DNA of 64,000 nucleotides from assembly GCA_019828545.1 (NCBI GenBank), contig JACVRA010000367.1:62001-126000 (forward strand). The letters run 5' to 3'. The notes beneath the pieces are model-generated. The model was given only the letters and a program-made list of their open reading frames with translations, was not told the DNA's origin and searched no databases. The translations under genes were made by a program, and so were the position numbers. The DNA comes from Paracamarosporium sp. OC-R06-R3. Lineage: Eukaryota; Ascomycota; Dothideomycetes; Pleosporales; Didymosphaeriaceae. Shown here piece by piece: positions 1-10,678 of the stretch (position 1 is its first letter; each line of letters starts with the position of its first letter).

Positions 1-293
1 CAGACGCATTTCTGAGAGCGGACGCCGTTCGCGTACGTCATTGGACGACAGGCACACCATCCATGCTATCAGCGCAACGCAGAACTCGACGTTGGGAGGA
101 GCGGCGCGCTGTGTGAAATAGACGGAATTTGAGAGGGAGTTCGTACCGGCGAATTGTGCTTTACAGCTGCGACATTTGGGTTTTGATTTTGTCTTTTCGT
201 GGTGCGAGTCGATCCACAGGCAGTCATCAGTACACCTCGCTACCGAACGACATTCGCTCCTCAACCTCTGTCCGCTCGGTGCATCAACTGAAA

Positions 294-1784
294 ATGGCGT
301 CCGAAGATTCGCCTCAAGTCATGTTGGACGTAGAAGACTCAGACTCTAGGGGTGAAGAAACGCAAGATTTTGATCCAACTTCTCCACCCCTCCATGAACC
401 TAAAATACGCTGTCGCCTAGCACAAATCGATGAAGCAGCAAACTTCTTCCGCTTCGCGTTTCTCGCGGAGGGCGCCGCCAATGCAGTTTTTCGGGTGGTC
501 CCGTGTTCACCACATGATGGCAAGGAATGCTTTGTGTTCGAGGAATTAAATGGTGGCATAATGGGGAGGACAGGGCTTTCCACGAAAGTTCTACGTATCA
601 GCAAGGGCAAACCCAAGACTTTGAGATACAAGGAAATCATGGAGGGCTTCGAGAACGAGGTCATTCCTTTGTTTCGCAGAAGCGAGTCACTGCAGGATGA
701 AAACTCAGGTCCTGTGAACGCTTTGAATCTCCCGATCAACGAGTCTTTTGAAGAATTCATCATGGATCATGAAGGCGTTGCATTATCTCCCGAAGCCTTA
801 CGAGCCTTGATCGCGGAGTTACACATACACTGTCCTGACAACAGGCATATTGAACCGCATCATCTAGAAGAGAGGGGCATCCTTCTGCCAGATATGTCTT
901 CGATTCCCGGATCGGCCGTCACGGTCGAAATTAAGCCAAAATGGCTGGCTCAGTCACCGAACGCTCCGCGAGGCGCATATCTCTGCCGCACATGCGCGCT
1001 CCATGCTTATAGAAAGTCAAAGAAGCCACATACAGGAGCTTGGATCTGCCCACTGGCACTCGCTGCCGGTAACATTGCAGCAATCGAGCCATATTTCCGT
1101 GATAGAACGTCTTTGGCAATAGAGGAGGAACCTAGCGAAGGCGCACAGAGTAAGTCTATTTGTATCATACTAGCAAGACACGCGGCCATTCCAAAAGCTA
1201 GGTCACTGTGCGTCCTCTTCTCCCGGAACAGGCGATATAGAGATTGGCTTATTTCAGCGTTTGGGCTATATCTACGGATGTATCACAGAGCCCGAAAGTG
1301 GTTCGCTGTATTCCGTTTCCACAGCACAAGCAGCATGATACTCGATCCGTAAAAACATTACTGACTATCGACAGACTCGCCCGTACCTGCGGCTGCTTTG
1401 GAAACAATTGTCAAACGTGCGGTGCCCTATCTCTCAACCGGCCCAGGTCATAAGATTCTCCAGCACATACGCTATCTTCAAACACAGCTCGACCGAAAAG
1501 GTGTTCTTGGTTACAGCTCTTCTGTCGAAGACGATCAGCGTCTTCGCCTTGCCATGACGCTGAGAGACTGCTCCCTTTTCATCCGTATCCCGTGGGCCGA
1601 TGAAAACGCACCGATAGAGGCTAAGCTTGCCGATCTGGACTTCAAGTCACACGGCAAGATGGACGATTGGTCGGAGAAGGAGGAGGGGCTCCTTCATGGA
1701 GGATGGTACGTGGATCTGACAAGCGGAATGGAACAGTGTTGGATAGCACAAGGTTGGAAACTTCATGTACCGCATTACTTCTAA
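294..1784 (+). CDS. IPK1: Inositol-pentakisphosphate 2-kinase (IPK1-like), 2 exons
   Basis: Predicted 421-aa kinase that would phosphorylate inositol pentakisphosphate at the 2 position to make phytate (InsP6), used in mRNA export and as the precursor of pyrophosphorylated inositols. Exons read 294-1149 and 1375-1784. The 225-bp intron starts GTAAGT and ends after a CTGAC branch point at CGACAG; the join keeps the frame. The family motif EIKPKWL lies at residues 212-218, followed by a Cys/His-containing stretch (CRTCALH), and the second exon carries the typical AMTLRDCSLFIRI block. The open frame extends upstream to 129, but the ATG at 294 is the start that leads into family-like sequence. 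The intron is longer than the others in the window, so a small missed exon inside it is possible. The family call is from remembered motifs, not a search. Confidence 0.85.
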
Positions 1785-2261
1785 TTCTTAAGTTCTGGGA
1801 GGGCTTGATATGCCGGGGCGTATCAGGGGACATTTGGTTTATTAGGGGTATACTCGTAAGCCGTTATTGCGATTCCTGAGTGTAACTGGATGGCTAGTTT
1901 TGCATTTCCTTGTGATACTAAGACATTCGAGAATATCGCGTTCCGTATTTTTTTACGCCAAGATACACGATACGTACACAAGTATCGCAAGGATTCTCCG
2001 GGGATTTGCGTTGTTAGAGAGTCCTATGGTACTGTCGTGGCTGCGGAGCTCGCACAGCCACACGCAAGCATCATGTCTCCGGCATGTCACCTCCGATGAT
2101 GCCGCACCCGGCAAGCCGCTAACCGGACATCAATGCAGAACATCAAGCTCTCCATGCGTGCATCAGGCCGGCTCTATCTTGTAGGCCAACGTCGCAGACC
2201 TTGATCACGATGATTTTAGTCGTTCGAGACCACCTCCGCGCTCGGCCACGTGAGCATCGCC
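1785..2261. other. Intergenic, IPK1 3' end to next gene
   Basis: Short open frames at 1867-2184 have no recognisable protein character and overlap each other. This is probably the 3' UTR of the kinase gene plus the promoter of the gene starting at 2262. A CACGTG (E-box type) hexamer lies at about 2247-2252, just upstream of that start. Confidence 0.5.
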
Positions 2262-3095
2262 ATGGCCTCTCTTGAATCTTCTACGTCGGGAGCCGAAACA
2301 GACAGCACTCAGGACCCAATACCATCATATGCTGAAGCTACGGGTTTAGCCTCCCAATCGATTTCTCAATCTCTCACGGCACCCATCGACAATCCTCCAG
2401 CCTACGCGCTCGTCGACGCCGCCCAAACAAGCTTCTCCATACACGGCACCTTCATCCACACGCCCCACGGCCCCGCTTACCAGCTCTCCTCGTCCCTCGA
2501 CCAACGCAACCCCTCCTTCCGCATCCGCCGCCTCTGCACAAAGGAAGCGCAGCAACTCTCCAACCCTGCCGCTGCGCCGCTATCCTTCGACAAAGACTAT
2601 ATCTTATACGAAGCGAGCGACCCTCCGTTATTACACAATGAGTACCATGTGATTGGGAAACGGAGGGGCTGTATGCCAGGTGTGTTGGAACTGAAGTTTA
2701 GGCTGGGAAAATGGAGAGTCGTGCATGTGTCGCGAGGTGGAGGGAAGGGGAGAGAGGTGCTGAGGTGTAAGAAGGTGGGTGTGTTTGGGGGAATGAAGTT
2801 GAGCAGGGAGAAGGAGGTAGACGCTAGTGAATGGAAAGATAGCGAAGGGAGGGTTATAGCGACTGAAAAGTTAGAAACCGGATCAGATGGGAGCGTGGTG
2901 CCAGTTGTAGAATTGGCGGAACATCTAGATCAGACGTGGAGGGAGATGGTGCTCGCGCTTTGGGCGACGAGACTGTGGGTTGCGTTCGGCGTCGAGAAGA
3001 CGGCTGTGATGGGAGGAAGGCTTGCGAGAGGGGCGAGCGGGTCGATTTTCAGGCCTGTAGGATTAGGATTTGGGCCTGGGCCACGGAATCTATGA
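2262..3095 (+). CDS. Hypothetical fungal protein with PPxY-type motif
   Basis: Intronless frame of 277 aa. The first ATG in good context (CGCCATGGCC) is at 2262; the frame opens slightly earlier with a GTG. I do not recognise a named family. The N-terminal 60 residues are Ser/Thr-rich and carry IPSYAEATG and NPPAYAL, the proline-tyrosine motifs often used by fungal proteins to bind WW domains of Rsp5-type ubiquitin ligases. Residues of about 60-170 look like a compact beta-rich domain with alternating hydrophobic residues. The C-terminus is Gly/Arg-rich (GGRLARGASG, GLGFGPGPRNL). Role unknown; a soluble adaptor is only a guess from the PY motifs. Confidence 0.65.
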   Translation: MASLESSTSGAETDSTQDPIPSYAEATGLASQSISQSLTAPIDNPPAYALVDAAQTSFSIHGTFIHTPHGPAYQLSSSLDQRNPSFRIRRLCTKEAQQLSNPAAAPLSFDKDYILYEASDPPLLHNEYHVIGKRRGCMPGVLELKFRLGKWRVVHVSRGGGKGREVLRCKKVGVFGGMKLSREKEVDASEWKDSEGRVIATEKLETGSDGSVVPVVELAEHLDQTWREMVLALWATRLWVAFGVEKTAVMGGRLARGASGSIFRPVGLGFGPGPRNL

Positions 3096-4944
3096 GGACT
3101 GGTTGCCAAGGTGGTCTTTCTGTAGTGTATGTTAGTCGTGTGACGTGCACGCTACATGCGAAGAGCATGCCATGGCTTGGTGTAGGCTGCCAAGATCAAA
3201 TTTTGACTCCAAGCTCGAAACATATGCAACCAAAAAGATGGTAGACTAAGATGTTGATCGGGGGGACGTTGACCTTTGAGAGCAGAATATAAGGGCGAAC
3301 AGAGAATGCTCGACCATCGTACTAAATTCTAAAATCAAATACGATTACATGTCGAAGGCGCGCAACAAGACCAAGCACACGAATTAAGTTTAAAGATGCT
3401 GAGCAGGCTACAAGGCTAAAGTAACGGTAGGAGTGTTTGGCTACACTACGAACTAACTGCACATTGAATGGCAATTTCGTGGAGTTCAAAGCTGAAAAGC
3501 TATACGAGTGACCAACTATTTCCTGTGAACATGTGCTGAATCACACATAGAAAGGTAAATAAGCCGAATCCCGATTAAACTAAGTGTAGACTTAGTTAAG
3601 TACCAAATGAGTTCACGGATCGGCCTGACTATGAGTCGGTACCTATAGAGCAAGATAGTTGATTCGAACGATAGCATCCAAATTCTCGTGGTGAGTGGAT
3701 GTCGTCTATATGTTGAATGAAACCTGTTAGTGTTAAGTTGATCATGAGATTGGAGCGGGAAAATGCAGAACTAGTTAAATTATTCCAGACTGACTATTGA
3801 ACACCATGTGGAACTACATGGTTGAAAGTTGGCATGCTCGAAATGTGTTCTACGCGCTTGGTAACAGCCGAAGTATTGAGTATGTCACTCGTTGATGATG
3901 AGTCGTAACATGAGTCGTGAATTGCAGGCATGTGGGGTCGCTTTGTTGGTTATAGATTAACAACACAGAGTACACTACGCTCTGGCCACGGTTTGCGACC
4001 CGTGGGGGCCACAGTCGCCAGTCGGATTATTTCCTGCCAGGTACTGTCGCGTATTTCCGTTAGCATCAGTGTATCGCTCAAGTCCGGTCGTCGTGACCGA
4101 AGGCTTCTCGAATTGGAATATGGAACTGCGGCGGTCCAAGCAGTAATTTTAGGATCGTCGGTCACACTATTCATCTGATGAAAACTATGGCTCGGTCGGC
4201 AGCCATTCCCTTGGAAGCGGTGTACGGTGACTGAGGTTGACGTGTTGATGTTCTGTTCAAGAAGTCCAAGTGCTTCGACGAGCATCGTAGGATTCTCGCC
4301 AATGGCCCCAGTGGGAACATCCACAGACCATGAGTATGACCTTACCTTATCGAGCCCACGTTGCGGCGCCTTCTGGCTACCGTCTAGTCATTAGTCATTG
4401 ATGATGTAGACGCTCATGGTCTAGATCACATTGAAGGCGAAATACATGAGGAGCCTTTGGCTGCCTTATCTAACCTAGAACAGAAGTTAGGATGATTCCC
4501 GCGCGAGAGCTTCATAAGCGTACTGCTGACATTCATGCTATCGATCTACCTGCTGTTAAGCTAGCCAGGCCTCGTGAAGAGATTAGTACTAACATGGAGC
4601 TATTGCAGGGCACAATAGAGGCGCTCAGCCTCATCTGCCATAGCCTCAACTACTGTCCGTGAGCATCATGCTACTCCAGGAAGCTGATATCACGTTAGTT
4701 GTTTCACAAGATTGTGGTTCGAGGGTAGGATTGTAAACAAATCGGTCGGTGCTTTCCTAATGCCGTACGAAATACCCTTGTACAGGGCAACATTAACTTC
4801 ATTGGAACCTGTAAGCATCGTCAGTGCGTAGGAAAAGCAGTATAAGAGCATCTGTGGCCACTCCCTACTGTGCACCACGGCCAAGTCAAATACTCGTTCC
4901 CCTTCACCTCATCCGTACCGCCCCTGACCATCACAAACGCAAAC
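3096..4944. other. Long intergenic stretch, no supported gene
   Basis: About 1.85 kb without a convincing coding region. Overlapping short frames on both strands at 3930-4324 show no family-like sequence. Base composition is near balanced with scattered TA-rich patches, and no terminal repeats were found by eye. A perfect 10-bp palindrome TTAGTACTAA sits at 4583-4592. The last 100 bp is the promoter of the secreted-protein gene. Confidence 0.5.
4841..4847 (+). promoter_or_regulatory. TATA-like box of secreted-protein gene
   Basis: TATAAGA about 98 bp upstream of the ATG at 4945, a plausible spacing for a fungal core promoter. No other evidence. Confidence 0.35.
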
Positions 4945-5313
4945 ATGCGCACCCAGTCCATCTTCGCCCTTGCCTTTGCTACCCTTGCCGCCGCGGCCCC
5001 GAGCCCCCAGGCTGATACTCCGATCGACTTTGTCCTCAGCCTTTTCGAGACGAGCAGCACCTGCGATGCCTCGACTGGGGCTAAATCTGTTTCTGGTGTC
5101 GGCTGCCAGAACCGAACCCTGCCCGCCGGCGGCTCTGCACTTGTGCGCATCTCGGTGTCCTCTCCCCATGGATACGTTACTGGATACTCGGAGACCGACT
5201 GCAAGGGTGAAGTGCTAGTTGTTTTCACAAAGGCCGATGGTTGCACGAGCTTTGAGGACGTAGTGGTGAAGAGCTGGATTGGCGCGGCTCCTTTCGACGA
5301 GAACGGCAAATAA
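4945..5313 (+). CDS. Small secreted cysteine-containing protein
   Basis: Predicted 122-aa secreted protein. Translation from the ATG at 4945 begins MRTQSIFALAFATLAAAA, a classic short signal peptide with likely cleavage after the Ala run (before or after APSPQA). An upstream in-frame ATG at 4870 would bury the signal, so it is not used here. The mature chain has four cysteines (in STCDAS, VGCQNR, TDCKGE, DGCTSF), enough for two disulfides, and one possible N-glycosylation site (CQNRT). No domain is recognised. Size, signal peptide and cysteine count are those of fungal small secreted or effector-like proteins, but that class label is inference; a cell-wall or antimicrobial role is equally possible. 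No intron is evident. Confidence 0.7.
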   Translation: MRTQSIFALAFATLAAAAPSPQADTPIDFVLSLFETSSTCDASTGAKSVSGVGCQNRTLPAGGSALVRISVSSPHGYVTGYSETDCKGEVLVVFTKADGCTSFEDVVVKSWIGAAPFDENGK

Positions 5314-6010
5314 GCGGATGAATCAGGATGTAATGGAGACAACGGGATTATGTATAGCTCTTTCTGCGCTATGCCTCCGTCTCGATGCTCGCTCTTCTCT
5401 TGTCAATATTAAACGCTTATACCAACAAAAGTTCTGTCCGGAATGGAAGGTTCTCTAGAAATGTCGTGAATCTCCCTAATCAGGTCCCAGAACCACTCAA
5501 TGAGGCTATCATGCTTATGCCTGTATGCTACAACGTCAGGTCTACCTATCTCTCACAATATGTTTTCTTGTGAAGACCAGTTCTATAGGAGCGGTGCACG
5601 AGTAATAGCCAGGGAGGGCAAAACATATGGAACAAAAATTAAAATCGTGCTACAGGTTACGTTGACATTGCATACTTGATGACTGTTGATTTTTTTATTT
5701 TTTGGTGTACCTTTCTTTCTGCGATAGAAGCGTATGGAAGAACGGACAAAAAACGGGCGCACGTGCTAGCGCGTGCTGGAAGCGCGGTGGTGGCGGGGCG
5801 CTGAACGATGGTACGTCAACTGTAGCCTGCCCGAACATTCACATATAATCAATCCTCTGTTTGCAGCGCTGCTCTCACTTAATAGAAAAACAGTCGCGCC
5901 AGTAGCTTAGACTTTACCAGCGATTACGCAATAAATTCTTCGTACCACCACAGTGGTTCTTATGCCCGATAGCCCGTCAGCCTCCCCTCCTGTGAACCAA
6001 TACCTTCGCG
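5314..6010. other. Intergenic between convergent/tandem genes
   Basis: 3' UTR of the secreted-protein gene and promoter of the PPPDE protein gene. A short T-rich run lies near 5690-5704. No coding region supported. Confidence 0.5.
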
Positions 6011-7878
6011 ATGGATGTACAACTCTACGTGTATGACCTGTCACAGGTAAGTTGCTGTAATGGTGCTTTGTTGCTTCTCCTGACGACAAACAGGGTCTTG
6101 CACGTTCCATGTCCAGACAGTTTCTCGGGATTCAGATCGACGCCGTCTACCACACGTCCATCGTCCTTCAAGGGATCGAATACTACTTCGGACAGGGTGT
6201 ACAGACCTGTCGCGCGGGCGCCACACATCATGGCAAGCCCATGGAAACAATACCACTAGGCCGAACCGAGCTGCCGATCGAGGTAATCCTCGAGTACCTG
6301 GAAAGCTTGAAGACCGTGTATACACCCGAGTCGTATGATCTGTTTGCTCACAACTGCAACAACTTTTCGAACGACTTTTCGATGTTTCTGGTTGGAAAGG
6401 GAATACCGGACCATATCACGAGCCTGCCGGAAACCGTTCTGAATACGCCTTTTGGGCAGATGCTGCGGCCACAGATCGATGCGGCGATGAGGCCGGTAAC
6501 CCAGGCGCCGACGCCTCAGAACGGCGCCGTAGCCCCTTCGGCAATCAATGGCGCCGCGCAAAATGGCACGTCAAAGTCAACGCCTGCGCTCTCGAAAGCT
6601 GAAGCAGAGTTAAAGGAGGTCACTGGACAGGTCAACAATGTGACGACAATACAGGCCGTGGATCGCCTCCTTAGTCTTGCGAAGGACCGTTGCGCTATCA
6701 TCTTTTTCACAAGTTCAACTTGTGGACCCTGCAAGATCATGTACCAGCCGTTCGACGATTTGGCGGCGGAAGCTGACAACAAGTGTGTCTTTCTCAAGAT
6801 TGACTTCAGCTTCGCAGATCGCTCAATCGGCACACGCTTTCCTCACGTTCGTGCGACGCCAACATTCATCACCTTTCTCCGCGGCCAGCAGCGAGACGAA
6901 TGGAGTGGAGCTGACCCACGCCAATTGCGCAGCAACGTAGAGCTTCTCCTGAATGAAGCGTTCCCAACGCACCCCCACCTCCAAAAAAGCTTGCCGACGC
7001 TGCTAAGCCAGAGTCAGCGACCGATTCTATACTCCAAAGTACCTCCCCTGGAGAAGGTCGTCGCGAAGATGGGGGATACGGGTAAAGACGAAGCCGTTTC
7101 ATCGATCGTTTCATTCATTGACGCTCGCGAACGCTTTGGTGCCATGGAAGCGCCGCTCACCAGGCTACCCAATTTTGCCAGCTTCTTACGCCGAAGCACA
7201 TCAACTTTGCCACCTGAGCTTCTATTCACATCGCTTGATCTGCTCCGCGTGGCTTTGACAGACGTCCGCGTAGCAGGCTTCTTCGCAGAAGAGCATGTAG
7301 GCGCTACAGGCACACCCGCGACTGTGGCACACTTGCTCGAACATGTTAACGGGTTGGGAGAGTCAGCACCATATCCGCTCCGGCTGACCACGCTGCATCT
7401 TTCTTGCAACCTCTTCAACTCTCCTCTGTTCATTCCTCATCTACTCTCTCCACCACTATCCTCTACGTTAATTTCTATCCTCACTACTGCCCTTCTGGAC
7501 GAGAAACATCCTGCACTGAAAGCTTCAGCACTTAGTCTCGCCATGAACATCGCCTCATCAAACCACAAGATACGCATGAAGAAGCACAGCTCAAACCCTT
7601 CCGCTTCGCTCCCATCTGAATCCGAGCTCGACGACGCAGAACAAGTAGAACTGTTAGCATCCTTGCTTGAGATTCTTGGTTTTGAGGACGAATACAACGA
7701 CGTGAAGAAGATGGCATTGATCTGCACCGGTTGGTTGGCATATTGCGCAGATATGGATGGAGAAGTTAGAGACTTGTGGAGAGCGATGGATGCAGCCGGC
7801 ACAGTGGAAAAGTTGCAGGCGAAGGTGTTACAGGATAGGATGTTGATCAAGGAGATTAAGAGTCTATTAGAGGTTTAA
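6011..7878 (+). CDS. PPPDE peptidase-thioredoxin-PUL domain protein, 2 exons
   Basis: Predicted 606-aa multidomain protein. Exon 1 is 6011-6046 (12 codons), the intron is 6047-6093 (47 bp, CTGAC branch), and exon 2 is 6094-7878. Residues 1 to about 145 form a PPPDE (DUF862) thiol isopeptidase domain with His32 (VYHTSIV) and Cys100 (AHNCNNFSND), the catalytic pair of DeSI-type deubiquitinating/deSUMOylating enzymes. A low-complexity linker follows, then a thioredoxin fold with the active-site CGPC at 222-225. The C-terminal 260 residues are helical repeats ending in a PUL-type domain, a domain known in Ufd3/PLAA to bind Cdc48/p97. The short first exon is essential because it supplies the first beta strand of the PPPDE fold (MDVQLYVYDL). 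The domain calls are firm; a role in Cdc48-linked removal of ubiquitin-like modifiers is inference. Confidence 0.88.
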
Positions 7879-9241
7879 AGCGGTTAGACTGTTGGATTCG
7901 AGTTGTATACCTACATAGAAAGCATCTTTAGACGGATTATATCATACCAACAATGATTTCGTACGAACAGAGGCTTGACGACGTTTTGCGAGTAGGTTTA
8001 TTAATCATTGCTACGCGGTGGCTTACCTCAATAAGTATAGCCTTATCGTGTCGCCCAGTATATAGCCTCGCCACGCACCTTTCCAACAATATTGCAGTAC
8101 TAGGAATACAGGACCGTCTCTAAAAAAAGCCTAGTCTTCCTTCATTCCATGTTCATTCCCTAGTCTGTCGAGGTTCGGATTGTGTCCCCAACACCAAATC
8201 AAGCCCACAGGCTGTTCGTATTCCAGCGAATTTGAACATACATGGCGCCATCATTCTATCTACGTCTTTGCATTAGGAGCGCAAAAAGAGATATGTCAGG
8301 GTCATTGCCAGCTGCTGTTCGGTAGTTGCAATCGCTACAAGAAATTGCCTGGAGGCACCGGGAGGCTTTCCCCGTTTCATCTTCATACGCATGCTTAGAA
8401 AGTGCAGGCACTTTGAAAGACATGGCATCTAGGCCATTGGATATGGCAGTGCCCAAGTACGGATAATGTCTTCCAGAGGCCTTCTCATGCAAGGCTGCCT
8501 GTCACCTCACACCGCTTTGCTGCAGAGATGACTTGGAGATTGTGCGCAAAGAAAAGCAGTTAGGCGACTGAACGAGGTAACCCGTAGGGGGGCACATAGT
8601 GTTAGTCGACATCTTGGCAAGCTGGATGCGCAGCCATCGAGATTTGGCGTTCGCAGCATTGCTTCTCCGGCGCCGAGGAACAACTTCGCCGAAGCACCCA
8701 GCAAACAAAGTAGGTTCTGCGGAGTCCCTTGTTCGCAATGCGGCTCAGAAAGATGTAATTCGGGCAATTTATGAGTGGCTCGGTATGTGCGGACCGCACC
8801 CTGTCACAACGCCAGACACGACCAATCCGCCCATCAGCCGTACGCACGCAGGTACACCAGGCACGCATTGTCCCACTAGCATGTCGACATCGAAATGGTG
8901 CAATATTCCACTCCGGAGAACATGGGGAAGGACCCGTTGCACGGAGCATTTTGGGTCGCGACATATTGCGTGATCGCGGGTGTTTGTGCGCAATGTCGAC
9001 GCGGTGTACCAAAGTACTTGTGCTTCTTTGACCTACTTCAACGGCTCTTCTTCATAACACCTGGAATTCCTCTTTGATAGTAGGAATAATACGATTCAAG
9101 GCTCACAAGATCCGAACAATACGATTAAACAATCGCACACTTTGAGTGGACAAGAGATATCTTTGTACGAGAAGGCGACACTACGGACGACTACAGAGGA
9201 CTTGCAGCTCACGAGCGTAAGAACAGAGCGGTTCAAACACC
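7879..9241. other. Intergenic, 1.36 kb, no supported gene
   Basis: Several overlapping frames of 60-136 codons on both strands between 8180 and 9077 conflict with one another and show no domain-like sequence. The last 150 bp is the promoter and leader of the gene at 9242. Confidence 0.5.
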
Positions 9242-10084
9242 ATGGCACCCGGACTTGATCTATCTGTTCTGGCAGACGAGGTGCAAGCGCACAACAATCC
9301 CATCATCCCGAAAAGTAGCGCCAAGATTGACGCCGCAATCGCTGCTGAGGGAGGCGCCTCGGTCCTAGATCCTGCATCAATCACCCAAGATTTCGACGAA
9401 ATGCGGTTTGAAGCAGCAGCATCGCGCCAGTTGGACGACCCAGACACAAGAGACCACAAGGCAGCCCGCTCGTCACAGCTGATTTCCTCGCCCTACAACA
9501 ATCCCGGACACTATCTCGACCTGACTACTCTGGACACTCCCAACCTCATCTTTGCAAAGGCACTCACGGCCCTCAAACCCCTGCGCTCCGACTACGCTAC
9601 CGCACCTTACTTATCATCGCTTGACTTTCCCACCGTCCTCTCCCTCGTGCGCTCCTTTTCCCGCGAACTCGATTACACTTGGAAATCTCACACCTTCTAC
9701 GTGGTCATATTCCGCTCCCAGCTCAAGGCTGACATCGACAACGATCTACTCTACAAGCTTGACTACGAGAGCCACCGCGAGGCGTGCGAGTCAGGCGGCC
9801 TGCTGAAGTACTGGTTCGGGAAGACAGACGACGAGCGGAGGAATCTGGCAACGTGTAAGTTTTCGAAAGGACCGTTACCCAGCAGTGTACAGTGCTAATA
9901 TAAAGCAGGCTTCTGGCGCTCTCGTCAGGATGCTCATCAGGGCGGCCTCGGTCCGTGGCATAAGAAGGCACGGGCTGCTGGCCGAACGCTCTACGAATCC
10001 ATCCGCTTCTCGACACATCGGTTCACGATCACCGATGGTGCGGAGGAGATCAAGTTCGAAGACTGGGAGGACTCGGGGCACTGA
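9242..10084 (+). CDS. Conserved-looking protein of unknown function, 2 exons
   Basis: Predicted 262 aa. Exon 1 is 9242-9854, the intron 9855-9908 (54 bp, GTAAGT, CTAAT branch, CAG end) and exon 2 is 9909-10084. The join gives a continuous C-terminal block beginning CFWRSRQDAHQGGLGPWHKK and ending FEDWEDSGH. The start ATG at 9242 is in the context ACCATGGC. No signal peptide or membrane segment. The N-terminal 70 residues are Asp/Ala-rich and charged, then comes a region with aromatic clusters (HYLDLTTLDTPNLIFAKALT; LDYTWKSHTFYVVIF). The tryptophan-rich tail suggests a structured conserved domain, but I cannot name it. It is probably shared among ascomycetes, judging by its non-random composition. 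Confidence 0.7.
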
Positions 10085-10678
10085 GTTCATGGTTAGACTG
10101 AGCATGTATATGCTCAAGTCTCTTTTCGGCCCTCACTTACGAGTTTCTTTACTAGACGACATCTATTGGCGTTGCATCTCTACCACAAGCAAATGTACAA
10201 GCTGCGCAACAAGCGACACTTCAGGGTTTCCTTTTAGACACAATTACCGGGTATGGAGTTATCGGTTAGTATGTCATTAGCATGGCGTTACTAGGCATTA
10301 TATCCCTTGGCATAACAAACAAGACATGGAACAATAAATGATAATTTCACATAATGTTCAGTGTGCATACAGTAGGCCTAGAGCCACTTACATGATTTAT
10401 ATGGTCTCGAGAAATTAAACTTGAAGTTATACTAAGCACTGATTTACGCTGCTTTCGTCCATGTAACTACACTCTGGCTAACACCATGTCTAGAAGTCTC
10501 TGATCAACTAACAATCCCATCAATCTATATACAAATCATCGTCGGCGGTCGCCTTTCTCAATCACTTCTTGCATTTAACTCTCAATGTAGATCAACGTAG
10601 ACTTAGTCCAACCTGCCGTAGCAGTCGCCCCTAAAATGTATTAAGATACTTTGTGCAAGATGCTTCTTCCCTACCAAT
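10085..10678. other. Intergenic between convergent genes
   Basis: 3' regions of the gene ending at 10084 and of Dug3, which ends at 10679 on the other strand. A-T rich in places (10320-10440). No gene seen. Confidence 0.5.

Noticed and set aside
1258..1348. An extra exon inside the IPK1 intron
   Set aside because: No frame gives family-like sequence, and the second intron it needs would be too short or lacks good ends.
3930..4324. Overlapping + and - frames in the first long intergenic region
   Set aside because: Both short, both without recognisable sequence.
4583..4592. TTAGTACTAA palindrome as an operator
   Set aside because: A single 10-bp palindrome in 64 kb of AT-balanced DNA is expected by chance and lies 350 bp from the nearest start.
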